Below are positions 53,302 to 62,313 of a stretch of DNA of 64,000 nucleotides, one piece after another. The stretch is from Thermococcus sp. JdF3 (GTDB lineage Archaea > Methanobacteriota_B > Thermococci > Thermococcales > Thermococcaceae): positions 248,001-312,000 of the forward strand of contig NZ_SNUK01000003.1 in the NCBI RefSeq assembly GCF_012027495.1, in the 5' to 3' direction. A program made the translations under genes and the position numbers. Numbering within the stretch: position 1 is the stretch's first letter; the number at the start of each line of letters is the position of its first letter. The notes under the pieces were generated by a model, which was not told the origin of the DNA, ran no database searches, and saw nothing but the letters and a program-made list of their open reading frames with translations.

Positions 53302-54321
53302 TCAGTACTTCACCCTCGGGTCGAGCAGCGCGTAGACTATGTCCACTATGAGGCTGATGATGCCGACGAAGAAGGCGAAGAATATCACCGCACCCTGGAT
53401 GGCGTTGTAGTCGCGGTAGTCTATTCTGTCCACGAGGAACGTTCCCATTCCCGGCCAGCTGAAGGTCGTCTCGGTGAGAACCGCACCGCCGAGGAGTATG
53501 GCGAACTGGAGTCCCATGAGGGTAACGACGGGTATGAAGGCGTTCTTCAGCGCGTACCACATGACCTTTCTGTCGGCAACACCCCTCGCGTGGTAGGCCC
53601 TTATGAAGTCCTGGCTGAGGACATCAACCATGTTGTTCCTCACCAGCCTTGTGTAAGCGCCGCTGAGGACTATTCCGAGGGTGAGCGCCGGCAGGATGAG
53701 GTGCCTAACGGAGCTCACGAGGGCATCCCAGTTGGCTGTGAGGATGCTGTCCAGGACGTAGAGGCCCGTTATCGTGTGCAGATTAACCCCCGGGTCGAGT
53801 CTGCCTGAAGTGGGCAACCAGTGCAGGTGGATTCCGAAGAGGTACTGGAGCATCATACCGAACCAGGGTATGAAGAGCGTGTAGGCGATTATGCTGTACA
53901 CCCTCATCGCCGTGTCGGTCTTCGTTCCCTTCCTTGTGGCGCCTATCACTCCAGTCAGGAGGCCGAGGAGCACGCTGACGGTGAAGGCCCAGAGGGCGAG
54001 CTCCAGCGTCGCCGGGAAGCGCTGGGCTATGTAGTCCCACACGGGTTTCCCCATCGGGAACGCCAGCGTAACCCCGAAATCTCCGTGGAGGACGCCCTTG
54101 AGGTAGTCGAAGTACTGGACGTACAGGGGCTTGTCCAGCCCGGCCATGTGCATGAGGTGCTCCAGCTGCTCCGGGGGAATGTTCTTCGTTCCGACGACGG
54201 CCATAACTGGGTTTCCGGGAAGGATTCTCAGGAAGAAGAACACGAGGGTGTAGAGAATGAGGATCGTCGGAATTATCATGAGCGCCCTGATTATTATGTA
54301 CTGACCGAGTCCCCTGGCCAC
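53302..54321 (-). CDS. Peptide ABC transporter permease (DppB type)
   Basis: About 339 residues with six helices and the EAA-like loop AYHARGVADRKVMWYALKNA near the end. A GTG start at 54321, after AAGGGGTGATAAC, is preferred over an ATG at 54372 that would overlap the end of the substrate-binding-protein gene. The start is directly downstream of the hairpin between the two genes. Confidence 0.9.
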   Translation of the reverse strand: MARGLGQYIIIRALMIIPTILILYTLVFFFLRILPGNPVMAVVGTKNIPPEQLEHLMHMAGLDKPLYVQYFDYLKGVLHGDFGVTLAFPMGKPVWDYIAQRFPATLELALWAFTVSVLLGLLTGVIGATRKGTKTDTAMRVYSIIAYTLFIPWFGMMLQYLFGIHLHWLPTSGRLDPGVNLHTITGLYVLDSILTANWDALVSSVRHLILPALTLGIVLSGAYTRLVRNNMVDVLSQDFIRAYHARGVADRKVMWYALKNAFIPVVTLMGLQFAILLGGAVLTETTFSWPGMGTFLVDRIDYRDYNAIQGAVIFFAFFVGIISLIVDIVYALLDPRVKY

Positions 54322-54340
54322 GTTATCACCCCTTCTTAAT

Positions 54341-54377
54341 TGAGACAAAAAGGAGTGAAAGAAGGAAATCACTCCTT
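54341..54377 (-). terminator. Intraoperon hairpin (attenuator) after dppA
   Basis: AAGGAGTGA (54350-54358) pairs with TCACTCCTT (54369-54377) around a 10-nt loop, followed on the reverse strand by T-rich TTTTGTC. The stem covers the stop codon of the binding-protein gene. It could stop some transcripts, or protect the 3' end, so that more binding protein than permease is made. Confidence 0.5.
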
Positions 54378-55922
54378 GTAGAGGGTCGAGTAGCGGAATA
54401 TCATGTCCGGGCCTATCGTCACTCCCTTGACGTTCTTCTGGGTAACCACGAAGAGCTTGCCCTGTATCAGCGGTATGTAGGGAACGTCCCCCGCCAGTAT
54501 GTCCTGGACCTGCTCGTAGAGCTTCGTCCTCTCGTTCTGGTCACTGAGCCTCTGGGCCTGGCTCAGGAGGTCGTCCATCGTCGGGTTGGAGTAGCCGGTT
54601 CCGGCCCACTTGTTGGCGCCGGTCTTGAGGAACGGGGTGGTGTAGTCGTCGGGGTCGAGGTAGTCCGGGTACCAGCCGAGCAGGTAGACCTGCATCTGGC
54701 CGTTCCTGGCGTAGTCGGTGTAGGTTCCCCATTCGGCGCTCTTGATGGTGACCTTTATCATTCCGGTCTTTTCCCACTGCTCCTTGAGCATCTGGGCAAG
54801 GTCGGCCTCGGTGTCGCCGTAGTGGGTCGGCGTGTACCAGAGCTGTATCTCCAGCGGGTTGCTCTCGGAGTAGCCTGCCTCGCTGAGGAGCCCCTTGGCC
54901 TTCTCTATGTTGCCGTCGCCGTAGGCGGTCTTGAAGACGTCCTTGTGGCTCCACATTCCGTTTGGTATTAGGCTGTAAAGTGGCTCGACGGTCCCCATGA
55001 ATACCTTCTGGGCTATTTCCGGCCTGTCAACGGCCGCCGCGAGCGCCTGCCTGACCTTGACGTTGCTCGTCGGGTCGTTCTTGGTGTTGAGACAGATGTA
55101 GCGGATGAATCCGCCAGGAACCTCTATGACGTTGAAGTTCTCGTCCTTCTTCAGGCTGTCTATGTCGCTGGGCCTGAGCGTCCTCCAGGCGATGTCTATC
55201 TCGCCGTTCTGGAGGGCGAGGCGCATTGTCGAGGCGTCGCGGTAGAACTTGATGATTATCTTCTCGGTCTTGGGCTTCTCGCCGTAGTAGTTCGGGTTGG
55301 CCTCGAGAACGAGCTCCTCATCACGAACCCATTTGGTTATCTTGTAGGGGCCCGCACCGCCGGCGGTCTGGTCGCTCTGTATCTGGTCGGGGGCGTAGTC
55401 CGGGTGGACCGGGAAGTACGGCGGGGTCGTGAGGAGGGCCAGGAAGTATGCGGTTGGCTGCTTGAGGTAGAAGACAACCGTGTAGTCATCCTTGGCCTCC
55501 ACCTTGTCCACGAAGTCCGTAACGAGCCAGGACGGGTCGCCCTGAATGGTCATTACCCTCTCGATGCTTCTGACAACATCCTGGGCCTTCAGGGGAGTTC
55601 CGTCCGCGAATTTAAGGTCCTTCCTCAGGTGGAAGGTCCAAACGGTCGAGTCCTCGTTGACCTCCCAGCTCTCGGCTAAAGCCGGTTCGATTTCCAGGGT
55701 TCCCGGCTTGTATTTTACCAGGCCCTCCATAACGTTGTTGAGAACCTCCCAGGTGTAGAAGTCGTAGGCGTTCGAGGGGTCAAGGTCGGTCACCTTGTCG
55801 GTGACCCCCATAACTATCGTCGCTGTCTCTTCCTCTCCGCCACCACCGCTTATACAGCCGCTGGCCACTACCGAAAAAATCACCAAAACCACCAGAGCCA
55901 ATGTTGCGTACTGTAGCCGCAT
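54369..55922 (-). CDS. Oligopeptide ABC transporter substrate-binding lipoprotein
   Basis: A 517-aa SBP family 5 lipoprotein: lipobox ASGC (C23), a short G/E linker, and the family core with ALAESWEVNEDSTVWTFHLRKDLKFADGTPL and VRQALAAAVDRPEIA. It captures peptides or oligosaccharides outside the cell and delivers them to the adjacent permeases. It is first in the five-gene importer operon; ATG follows GGTGACATCCT, and a TATA-like GTTTAAATGC lies at about 55959-55968 (reverse). Confidence 0.93.
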   Translation of the reverse strand: MRLQYATLALVVLVIFSVVASGCISGGGGEEETATIVMGVTDKVTDLDPSNAYDFYTWEVLNNVMEGLVKYKPGTLEIEPALAESWEVNEDSTVWTFHLRKDLKFADGTPLKAQDVVRSIERVMTIQGDPSWLVTDFVDKVEAKDDYTVVFYLKQPTAYFLALLTTPPYFPVHPDYAPDQIQSDQTAGGAGPYKITKWVRDEELVLEANPNYYGEKPKTEKIIIKFYRDASTMRLALQNGEIDIAWRTLRPSDIDSLKKDENFNVIEVPGGFIRYICLNTKNDPTSNVKVRQALAAAVDRPEIAQKVFMGTVEPLYSLIPNGMWSHKDVFKTAYGDGNIEKAKGLLSEAGYSESNPLEIQLWYTPTHYGDTEADLAQMLKEQWEKTGMIKVTIKSAEWGTYTDYARNGQMQVYLLGWYPDYLDPDDYTTPFLKTGANKWAGTGYSNPTMDDLLSQAQRLSDQNERTKLYEQVQDILAGDVPYIPLIQGKLFVVTQKNVKGVTIGPDMIFRYSTLYKE

Positions 55923-56051
55923 AGGATGTCACCAATGGATATTTACGGACATCAATGCATTTAAACCTTTCGTAGTGTTCATTATCGAACCGACGAAGTT
56001 AGAATCTGGTATAGGGGTAAAGTTGATATATGCTCAATGCAATCTCCTTCC

Positions 56052-56759
56052 ATGGACTGGGGGGAATGGGAGTCCTTCTACCTGCGCATAGTCCAGGAGA
56101 TGGGATACTCGGTTGAAGAGGACCGGAAGGCGGCCGAGCTCCTGAGGGCGCTTCTGCTTGAGGGGGATGAATACATCCTGCGGGACGAACTGGCGGCCGT
56201 CGTCGGGAGAAAGGCCTACGTCTTCGGCTGCGGGCCCAGCCTGGAGAAGGCCCTTGTGGAGTTTGATTTCTCTGATGGAACGCTGATAGCCGTAGATGGG
56301 GCAACTTCTGCACTTCTGGAGCACGATATGGTGCCCGACATCATCGTCTCTGACCTTGACGGCAGGATTCCGGACCTGAGGATAGCCAACGATAGGGGGG
56401 CGTTCATGGCGGTTCACGCCCACGGCGACAACATGGATAAACTGACCGCATACGTGCCGCTCTTCTCAAGGGTTCTTGGAACGACCCAGACCGAGCCTCT
56501 CGACATCGTCTACAACTTCGGGGGCTTTACCGACGGCGACAGGGCCGCTTTTCTGGCCGAGGAGCTGGGCGCGAGGGAGATAGTTCTGGTCGGCTTCGAC
56601 TTCGGCGAGACCGTGGGGAGGTGGAGCAAGCCCGGGTTGAGGGAGCACGCCCCGATATGGGGGAGCAAAAGGAAGAAATTCGAGTTTGCGAAGGAACTAC
56701 TGAAATGGTTGGAAAAGAATGGGAAGGCGAGGATCGAGTACCTTAGACCAAATCCCTGA
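56052..56759 (+). CDS. mptE: 6-hydroxymethylpterin diphosphokinase MptE
   Basis: A 235-aa DUF115 protein. Archaeal MptE transfers diphosphate to 6-hydroxymethyl-7,8-dihydropterin in tetrahydrofolate/methanopterin-type cofactor synthesis. Landmarks are AYVFGCGPSLEKAL, LIAVDGATSALLEHDMVPDIIVSDLDG and GFTDGDRAAFLAEELGA. I place the start at 56052 (MDWGEWESFY) rather than 56037, since a TATA-like GATATATG (56023) is about 28 bp before it; leaderless. Confidence 0.9.
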   Translation: MDWGEWESFYLRIVQEMGYSVEEDRKAAELLRALLLEGDEYILRDELAAVVGRKAYVFGCGPSLEKALVEFDFSDGTLIAVDGATSALLEHDMVPDIIVSDLDGRIPDLRIANDRGAFMAVHAHGDNMDKLTAYVPLFSRVLGTTQTEPLDIVYNFGGFTDGDRAAFLAEELGAREIVLVGFDFGETVGRWSKPGLREHAPIWGSKRKKFEFAKELLKWLEKNGKARIEYLRPNP

Positions 56760-57570
56760 GCTTCTTGACCTTCCCGGCCTTTATCTCGACGTAACCGGCC
56801 CTCTTGAGGAAGCGAAGGACCTCCTCGACGGCCCTCGGGGAGTAGTTGATGACGAGGGTTCCCTTCTCCGTGGGTATCGAGAGGGGCGAGGCCCTCATGA
56901 ACGCCTTGACCAGGTCTTCCTCCGGAACCTTCTCGTTGCAGAGGGACTTGAGTATCTCCCCTGAGAGGATCGAGCGGCCTATCAGCGCGAAGTAGACCCT
57001 CAGGAGGTAGTCCTCCGGGAAGTAGCGCGATGCGATCTTTCCGAGGGTGTTTATCTTGGCTATGTTCAGCTCCAGTACCTCGAACTCGTACTCCATGGTG
57101 AGGTCGGTGAAGGCGAACTGCTTGGCTATCCTCTCGGCGCTCTCCGGACTGTGGACGAGGTTGAAGGGGAACTTGAACTCGAAGCGGAGCTTCGTGACGT
57201 CCACCCCATCGCGGAGCTTTATAACGCCGTCCTCGTAGTCTATGGCGCCGTTCCTCGTGAGCTGGTCGAGGAGCTCGGCGACCCATGGGCCCTCCTGAAG
57301 GAGGGTCTCGAACCTCTCGCCGACCTTGATGTGCTCCAGTATGTGGTTCAGGCTCTCCCTGAAGGAGACGAATCCCTCCCTGAGGGCCTCCCTGTCGGCC
57401 CCCTCGATGACGTCTATCTGTGCGCTTATCTCTTCCAGGGTTCCCTCCAGCAGGTACCCGACGAACGCCTCGTATCCGAGTCTCTCATGAAGCTCGAACT
57501 TAATGCCCTCCCTCTTCAGGTCATCGAAAAACGATTTCTTCACCGATTCACTCTTCGTAACGAACCTCAT
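56743..57570 (-). CDS. Unknown protein with C-terminal winged-helix look
   Basis: A 275-aa soluble protein, helical in the first half (LLEGTLEEISAQIDVIEGADREALREGF). The last 50 residues (SPRAVEEVLRFLKRAGYVEIKAGKVKKL) look like a winged helix. Not a family I recognise. The C-terminal end overlaps mptE by 17 bp, convergently. ATG follows CGGTGATAG. Confidence 0.6.
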   Translation of the reverse strand: MRFVTKSESVKKSFFDDLKREGIKFELHERLGYEAFVGYLLEGTLEEISAQIDVIEGADREALREGFVSFRESLNHILEHIKVGERFETLLQEGPWVAELLDQLTRNGAIDYEDGVIKLRDGVDVTKLRFEFKFPFNLVHSPESAERIAKQFAFTDLTMEYEFEVLELNIAKINTLGKIASRYFPEDYLLRVYFALIGRSILSGEILKSLCNEKVPEEDLVKAFMRASPLSIPTEKGTLVINYSPRAVEEVLRFLKRAGYVEIKAGKVKKLRDLV

Positions 57571-57632
57571 TCTATCACCGAACCGGAAACGGTTAAAAGC
57601 CTTATAGGTTTTTGGTTTCTGGAGGTGAGCGC

Positions 57633-57848
57633 ATGGGCGAGAAGCAGTACCTGCTCGACAGAACCCTGGAGGCCTGGAAGGGAAAGAGGGTTGCCCTGGC
57701 TGTTAGCAACGAGCACTCCTTCACCGGAATCCTGGATGACTTCGATGAGGAGGTCATACTCCTGAGGGACGTGGTGGACATAGCCGGGAACAGGGCCAAG
57801 GCCCTCGTGGTGAAGATAGACGACCTCAACTGGATAATGCTCCTGTGA
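57633..57848 (+). CDS. LSm-domain (Sm-like) protein
   Basis: A 71-aa protein with the Sm fold signature: GKRVALAVSNEHSFTGILDDFDEEVILLRDV (Sm1) and ALVVKIDDLNWIML (Sm2). The residues at the usual RNA-binding loop differ from canonical archaeal Lsm (VSNEHSF and no IRGD), so it may be a divergent member. Upstream of mobB by 9 bp; ATG follows GGAGGTGAG. Confidence 0.8.
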   Translation: MGEKQYLLDRTLEAWKGKRVALAVSNEHSFTGILDDFDEEVILLRDVVDIAGNRAKALVVKIDDLNWIMLL

Positions 57849-57857
57849 GGGATCGGG

Positions 57858-58592
57858 ATGAGGGGCATTGCCTTCGTTGGCTTCAAGAAGAGCGGGAAAA
57901 CGACGACGATTGAGGCCGTCGCGAGGGTCCTCAAGGAGAGAGGTTACCGCGTTGCCATAGCCAAGAGCATGCACGTCGACTTCGACAGGGAGGGGAGCGA
58001 TACGTGGCGCTTCTCAAAGGTCGCCGATGCCGTCCTTGTCAGGGCGAACGATACCGATGCTCTCCTCTTCAACGCCAAGGACATCAACGCGCTGTTCTCA
58101 ATGGTCTCGGCGGACTTCCTCCTGCTCGAGGGATTTAAATCGGTTCAGCACGTTCCCAAGATAATATGCGCGAGGAACGAGGAGGACGTGAGGGAGCTCA
58201 ACGACGGCCTTGCCGTAGCGGTGAGCGGAGTTATAGCCTCGGCGGGCGCGGATGGGGTTGAGGGCCTTCCTGTCATAGACGCTACCAAAGAGCCGGAGAA
58301 GCTCGCGGATTTGGTGGAGAAGAGAGCCTTCATGCTGCCCAACATCGACTGCGGCCTCTGCGGCTTCAAGTGCGCCGAGATGGCGAGGATGATAGTGAAC
58401 GGTGAGAAGACGCTGAAGGACTGCGTTGTGCTCAGCTCGAAGCCGAAGGTCACCGTCAAGATAGACGGGCAGGTTCTCCCGATGAAGGACTGGGTGCAGG
58501 AGCTGGTGGAGAAGACGATAAAGGGCATGCTCTCGGCGATGAAGGGCTACCACGAGGGGAGAAGGATAGAGATCGTGATAAGAGAGGATTGA
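57858..58592 (+). CDS. mobB: MobB-like GTP-binding protein with Fe-S tail
   Basis: A 244-aa protein: P-loop FVGFKKSGKTTTIEAVARVL and later FLLLEGFKSVQHVPKI match MobB, which helps MobA attach guanine dinucleotide to molybdopterin/tungstopterin. The tail has CGLCGFKCAEMA and a fourth cysteine in LKDCVVL, a 4Fe-4S-like cluster site as in archaeal MobB fusions. Tungstoenzymes are central in Thermococcales, so the context fits. ATG follows GAGGGATC. Confidence 0.87.
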   Translation: MRGIAFVGFKKSGKTTTIEAVARVLKERGYRVAIAKSMHVDFDREGSDTWRFSKVADAVLVRANDTDALLFNAKDINALFSMVSADFLLLEGFKSVQHVPKIICARNEEDVRELNDGLAVAVSGVIASAGADGVEGLPVIDATKEPEKLADLVEKRAFMLPNIDCGLCGFKCAEMARMIVNGEKTLKDCVVLSSKPKVTVKIDGQVLPMKDWVQELVEKTIKGMLSAMKGYHEGRRIEIVIRED

Positions 58593-58593
58593 G

Positions 58594-58992
58594 TTAGACA
58601 ATTTTAACTTCCACCTCCCGGATTTTGTCTCCCCCCAGCACATAAGCCCCGTAGTTTCCCCTGTCGTCCACTATCAGCCAGACGACCGGCCAGAGCATCA
58701 TGCCCTCCAAGTCCCTGCCGCTCGGTCCCGGCGGGCACTTTAGGTGGGAATGGAATATGCCGACCACCCCAAGGCCCCTCTCCTCGGCCCCGTCTATGGC
58801 CCCCACCATCTCGAGCGGCTCCATCTCGAAGGCGGTGGGCGAGTTCAACCTGTTGGGGATGAAGCGAATTTCTTCGACGATGAAGTCATTCCCTTCTCGC
58901 CTCCCGAAGAGGAAGCCACATACCTCAACAGCACTCCTTTCTGTCATTTTGATAATCCCTTTTAAATCATCTTGTCGAATTACCAGCCTCAT
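58594..58992 (-). CDS. JAMM/MPN+ metalloprotease (desampylase-like)
   Basis: A 132-aa protein with the JAMM motif: upstream glutamate in AVEVCGFLFG, HSHLKCPPGPSGRD, a H-x-H-x7-S-x2-D zinc site. Archaeal single-domain JAMM enzymes remove SAMP ubiquitin-like modifiers; that role fits but is unproven here. It shares a symmetric TATA element (CTTTATAAG, about 59014-59022) with the divergent microprotein gene. Confidence 0.9.
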   Translation of the reverse strand: MRLVIRQDDLKGIIKMTERSAVEVCGFLFGRREGNDFIVEEIRFIPNRLNSPTAFEMEPLEMVGAIDGAEERGLGVVGIFHSHLKCPPGPSGRDLEGMMLWPVVWLIVDDRGNYGAYVLGGDKIREVEVKIV

Positions 58993-59056
58993 GATTAAAA
59001 CTCCCCCGTTAGACTTATAAAGCTTGGAGATGTGACGAAGTTCTGCCGGTGATACG

Positions 59057-59206
59057 ATGAAATGGGCCCTTACCCTCCACGGTGGGGAAAACCACGGCGA
59101 AACAATAATCCTTCACGCCGACAGCGCCGATGAAGCCAGGAGGATGGCGGTAAGGGAAATGAAGCGGAAGGACGCAAGGGTCTTCGAGCTGGAGAAGATC
59201 GAGTGA
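59057..59206 (+). CDS. 49-residue microprotein A
   Basis: A short frame starting ATG at 59057 after CCGGTGATAC; it reads MKWALTLHGGENHGETII and ends ARVFELEKIE. Strand-helix-strand pattern: beta at 2-8 and 16-21, helix at 24-38, beta at 42-48. It has the same length as microprotein B 194 bp downstream and agrees with it at 11 of 49 aligned positions without gaps, including A27, R29, A31, M35, A40, R41 and ELE at 44-46. A TATA element at 59014-59022 serves it. Family not recognised. Confidence 0.7.
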   Translation: MKWALTLHGGENHGETIILHADSADEARRMAVREMKRKDARVFELEKIE

Positions 59207-59399
59207 TTCTTCTTCCCCAAATTATTCTTTTTGGCATTCTCCGCCGCGGAGCGACACTTGTGGCCATCGCAACAATATTGTACGTTGATGCATATTTTGG
59301 TCCGGGCTGTTGTGTACTTTAATGTTAAAATCTGTGCAACAATGTTTTTAAATCCTCCCGATTTTCCTATCACTCACAGTGATATACCGGGGTGATGGC
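59207..59399 (+). promoter_or_regulatory. Promoter and operator region of microprotein B
   Basis: A TATA element GTTTTTAAAT (59345-59354) is followed by a perfect palindrome TATCACT-cac-AGTGATA (59368-59384), placed about where transcription would begin, so it is a repressor-site candidate. Further upstream GCAACAAT occurs twice (about 59268 and 59335). The ribosome binding site GGGGTGAT follows the palindrome. Confidence 0.6.
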
Positions 59400-59549
59400 A
59401 TGCTCGTGAGAATTGTCTACTACATGAACAACACCCTACCCAAAGAGAGGATAGTCGTCACCAACGACATAAAGAAGGCGGAAAGGATAGCAAGGGAGGA
59501 CATGGAAAAGCTCCGCGCGAGGGGCTACGAACTTGAGTGGGTCGCTTAG
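59400..59549 (+). CDS. 49-residue microprotein B
   Basis: A frame of 49 codons starting ATG at 59400, after GGGGTGATGGC, reading MLVRIVYYMNNTLPKERIVV and ending ARGYELEWVA. Strand-helix-strand pattern like microprotein A, and the same length. It is basic in the helix (KKAERIAREDMEKLRARG). The palindrome in its promoter indicates controlled expression. Possible roles include a small regulator or a subunit of a larger complex; unknown. Confidence 0.7.
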   Translation: MLVRIVYYMNNTLPKERIVVTNDIKKAERIAREDMEKLRARGYELEWVA

Positions 59550-59627
59550 CCTTCCCTTTGCTTCCCTTCCCTTGACGTTTATCGACGACTCTCTGACGTC
59601 GCAACTGTAGAGTGTTTCTTCTAAAGG

Positions 59628-59662
59628 CTGACCTCCTCCCCGCCGTGAGGGGCGAAGCTTTC
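59628..59662. repeat. Second IS200/IS605-like end relic
   Basis: The segment CTGACCTCCTCCCCGCC followed by GTGAGGGGCGAAGCTTTC aligns well with 24318-24350 (CTGACATCCTCTCCGCC / CTGAAGGACGAGGCTTG). It contains the hairpin CCCC-gccgtga-GGGG. No transposase gene adjoins it. The rest of the gap to 59729 shows no gene. Confidence 0.5.
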
Positions 59663-59729
59663 AAAAGAAAGATGTAAAGTGGGACATCCGCCCCGACCCC
59701 GCGCGAACGTTCGTTCGCTGGTCGCGCTG

Positions 59730-62117
59730 TCATCCACGTGACTGTTTGAACTGCTCCTGAATCTCCCTGTAGTATTCAATGGTCTCCTCGCTCACGCTCG
59801 GCCCTATTTTCTTCATGGCCTCCTCGAAGTCCTTCATCGTGACCTTGACCCTCCCCCTTATCTCATCGGCCTTCATGCCGGGCCTTATGATGCCCTCCTG
59901 GAGCGCCCTGCGCATGGCGAGCATCGCGGCCTCTCTGACCACCGCCTCTATGTCGGCTCCCGTGTAACCCTCCGTCCTCTTCGCCAGCTCTTCAAGTCTG
60001 ACGTCCTCTGCGAGCGGCACGTTCCTGGTGTGCACCTTGAGTATCTCCAGTCTGGCCTTCTCGTCCGGTGCTGGCACGAGTATCAGCCTGTCGAACCTGC
60101 CGGGCCTGAGCAGGGCCGGGTCTATGATGTCCGGCCTGTTGGTCGCCGCTATGACGACCACTCCACTGTTCTCCTGGATTCCGTCCATCTCGGTGAGGAG
60201 CTGGTTGATGAGCCTGTCGGTGACGTGGTTGACATCGGTTCCCCTGCGCGGAGCAATGGCGTCAATCTCGTCTATGAATATGACCGTTGGCGCAGCCTGG
60301 CGAGCCTTCCTGAATATCTCCCTGATGTTCTTCTCGCTCTCACCGACCCACTTGCTCAGCACCTCTGGGCCCTTGATGGCGATGAAGTTCGCTTCACTCT
60401 CGTTCGCTACAGCCTTTGCCAGGAGGGTCTTACCGGTTCCGGGCGGACCGTAGAGGAGTATTCCCTTCGGCGGGGTTATGCCGAGCCCGAGGAAGGCCTC
60501 CGGATACTTGAGCGGCCACTCAACGGCCTCGCGGAGCTCCTCCTTCACGCTCTCAAGGCCGCCTATGTCGTCCCAGTGGACGTTCGGAACCTCCAGGAGC
60601 ACCTCCCTGAGCGCCGACGGCTCGACCATCTTGAGAGCCTCGTAGAAGTCCTTCCTGGTGACCCTGAGCTCCTCAAGGACCTCCTTGGGTATGTGCTCGG
60701 CCTCGAAGTCGATCTTGCCCTCCTTGATGAGCCTCCTCAGAGCGGCCATCGCCGCCTCCCTCGCCAGCGCCGCCAGATCGGCACCGACGAATCCGTGGGT
60801 GACTTCAGCCAGCTCCTCGAGGAGAGCATCGATGAGCCTGGCCTTGACCTCGTCGTAGAGCTTCTCGTCTATGCCCCTGAGTATCTCCGGAATCTCCTCA
60901 TCCTTCGCTCCTTTGACCTTCATCAGAGCCCTCTCGGCGCTCTCGCGGTAGGCGTCGTTCCTCTCAAGCTCCTCGAGTATCTCGATGACCCTGCCCTTTC
61001 TGAACTCGGGCTCGATGGGCATTCCCCTCGTGTGTATCTGAAGTATCTCCTTCCTGCCCTGCTTGTCCGGGACGCCGACCTCAAGCTCGCGGTCGAACCT
61101 TCCTGGCCTCCTCAGGGCCGGGTCGATGGCGTCGGGCCTGTTGGTCGCGCCTATGACTATGACCTTTCCGCGGCTCTTGAGACCGTCCATGAGCGTGAGC
61201 AGCTGTGAAACGACGCGCTTCTCGACCTCGCCGTGGGTTTCCTCCCTCTTCGGAGCTATGGCGTCGATCTCATCAATGAAGATTATCGCCGGCGCGTTCT
61301 CTTCAGCTTCTTTGAAAACCTCCCTAAGCCTCTCCTCGCTCTCGCCGTAGTACTTGCTCATTATCTCCGGACCGTTGATGGCTATGAAGTGGGCGTTCGC
61401 CTCGTTTGCCACAGCCTTCGCAAGGAGGGTCTTACCCGTTCCCGGCGGGCCGTAGAGCAGGACACCCTTGGGCGGTTCAATGCCGAGCTTCTCGAATATC
61501 TCCGGGTGCTTGAGCGGGAGCTCTATCATCTCCCTGACCTTCTGGATGACGTCCTTGAGGCCGCCGATGTCCTCGTAGGTCACCCCCAGAGCGGCAGTCT
61601 TGGAGACCTCCTTGACCGGCTTCTCGCTGACCGTGAACTCGGTGAACTCGGTGATCTGGACTATTCCCGCTGGGGTCGTAGCGGTGACCACGAAGGTTAG
61701 CTCCTGTCCGAGGATGCCGACCTTGATGTAGTCTCCCCTGACGACGGGCCTCCCGACGAGCCTGCTGTGGAACCACTCAACGAAATCGTGGCCGAAGCGT
61801 ATGGGCTCTGTCGGGGCGACTATGACCTTCTTCGCCTCCTTGACGTCGGCCCTCCTGACGGTCACCTCGTCACCGAGGCCGACACCGGAGTTCTTCCTTA
61901 TGGTTCCGTCCATTCTTATGATGCCGAGCCCCTCGTCCTCTGGATAAGCCGGCCACACCACCGCGGCCGTGTTCTTGGTTCCGATTATCTCGATGATGTC
62001 GCCGCTCTGAACGCCGATTTCACGCATTGACTTGCGGTCTATTCTAACTATTCCCCTCCCAACGTCCCTCTGGTAAGCAGAGGCGACCTTGAGCTTAACT
62101 TCCCTCTTTTCGGTCAT
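59730..62117 (-). CDS. CDC48/VAT-type AAA ATPase
   Basis: A 795-aa archaeal p97 homologue: an N-domain (about 1-190) and two AAA modules each with [14 protein letters not shown], Walker [11 protein letters not shown] and SRH arginines ([38 protein letters not shown]). It unfolds proteins for the proteasome. ATG follows GGAGGTGGTGAAAG; a TATA-like AAATAAAAAC (reverse, about 62167-62177) lies upstream. In Pyrococcus the equivalent gene is next to hsp20 and both are repressed by Phr. Confidence 0.95.
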   Translation of the reverse strand: MTEKREVKLKVASAYQRDVGRGIVRIDRKSMREIGVQSGDIIEIIGTKNTAAVVWPAYPEDEGLGIIRMDGTIRKNSGVGLGDEVTVRRADVKEAKKVIVAPTEPIRFGHDFVEWFHSRLVGRPVVRGDYIKVGILGQELTFVVTATTPAGIVQITEFTEFTVSEKPVKEVSKTAALGVTYEDIGGLKDVIQKVREMIELPLKHPEIFEKLGIEPPKGVLLYGPPGTGKTLLAKAVANEANAHFIAINGPEIMSKYYGESEERLREVFKEAEENAPAIIFIDEIDAIAPKREETHGEVEKRVVSQLLTLMDGLKSRGKVIVIGATNRPDAIDPALRRPGRFDRELEVGVPDKQGRKEILQIHTRGMPIEPEFRKGRVIEILEELERNDAYRESAERALMKVKGAKDEEIPEILRGIDEKLYDEVKARLIDALLEELAEVTHGFVGADLAALAREAAMAALRRLIKEGKIDFEAEHIPKEVLEELRVTRKDFYEALKMVEPSALREVLLEVPNVHWDDIGGLESVKEELREAVEWPLKYPEAFLGLGITPPKGILLYGPPGTGKTLLAKAVANESEANFIAIKGPEVLSKWVGESEKNIREIFRKARQAAPTVIFIDEIDAIAPRRGTDVNHVTDRLINQLLTEMDGIQENSGVVVIAATNRPDIIDPALLRPGRFDRLILVPAPDEKARLEILKVHTRNVPLAEDVRLEELAKRTEGYTGADIEAVVREAAMLAMRRALQEGIIRPGMKADEIRGRVKVTMKDFEEAMKKIGPSVSEETIEYYREIQEQFKQSRG

Positions 62118-62223
62118 CTTTCACCACCTCCAAACTTCTCATGACCGATGATCGTGAGATTCAATGTTTTTATTTTACTTGGGGGTTGTAGGGGGCGGAG
62201 CCCCCTCCGGTATTAAATTAAAG

Positions 62224-62270
62224 CGGGGTCGTGGGGCGAAGCCCCACATCGGGGGTTTGATGGTAGAGGA
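62224..62270. repeat. Dispersed GC-hairpin repeat, copy 2
   Basis: GTGGGGC-gaa-GCCCCAC and ATCGGGGGTTTGATGGTA align with the copy at 19954-20000. A second GC hairpin, GGGGGC-gga-GCCCCC (about 62193-62207), lies just upstream. The repeat is about 45 bp past the hsp20 stop, so it could act as a terminator for hsp20 or as an independent repeat. The rest of the 62118-62313 gap holds the VAT promoter. Confidence 0.6.
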
Positions 62271-62313
62271 AGATAAGAGGGTGTCCCCCTTGTCTTCCCT
62301 TACAACGAAAGGG

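Noticed and set aside
60030-61208. Long plus-strand open frame of 392 codons across the VAT gene
   Set aside because: It is an antisense shadow of the highly conserved AAA ATPase; its composition (H, R, E, L-rich, no motifs) is typical of GC-rich mirror frames.
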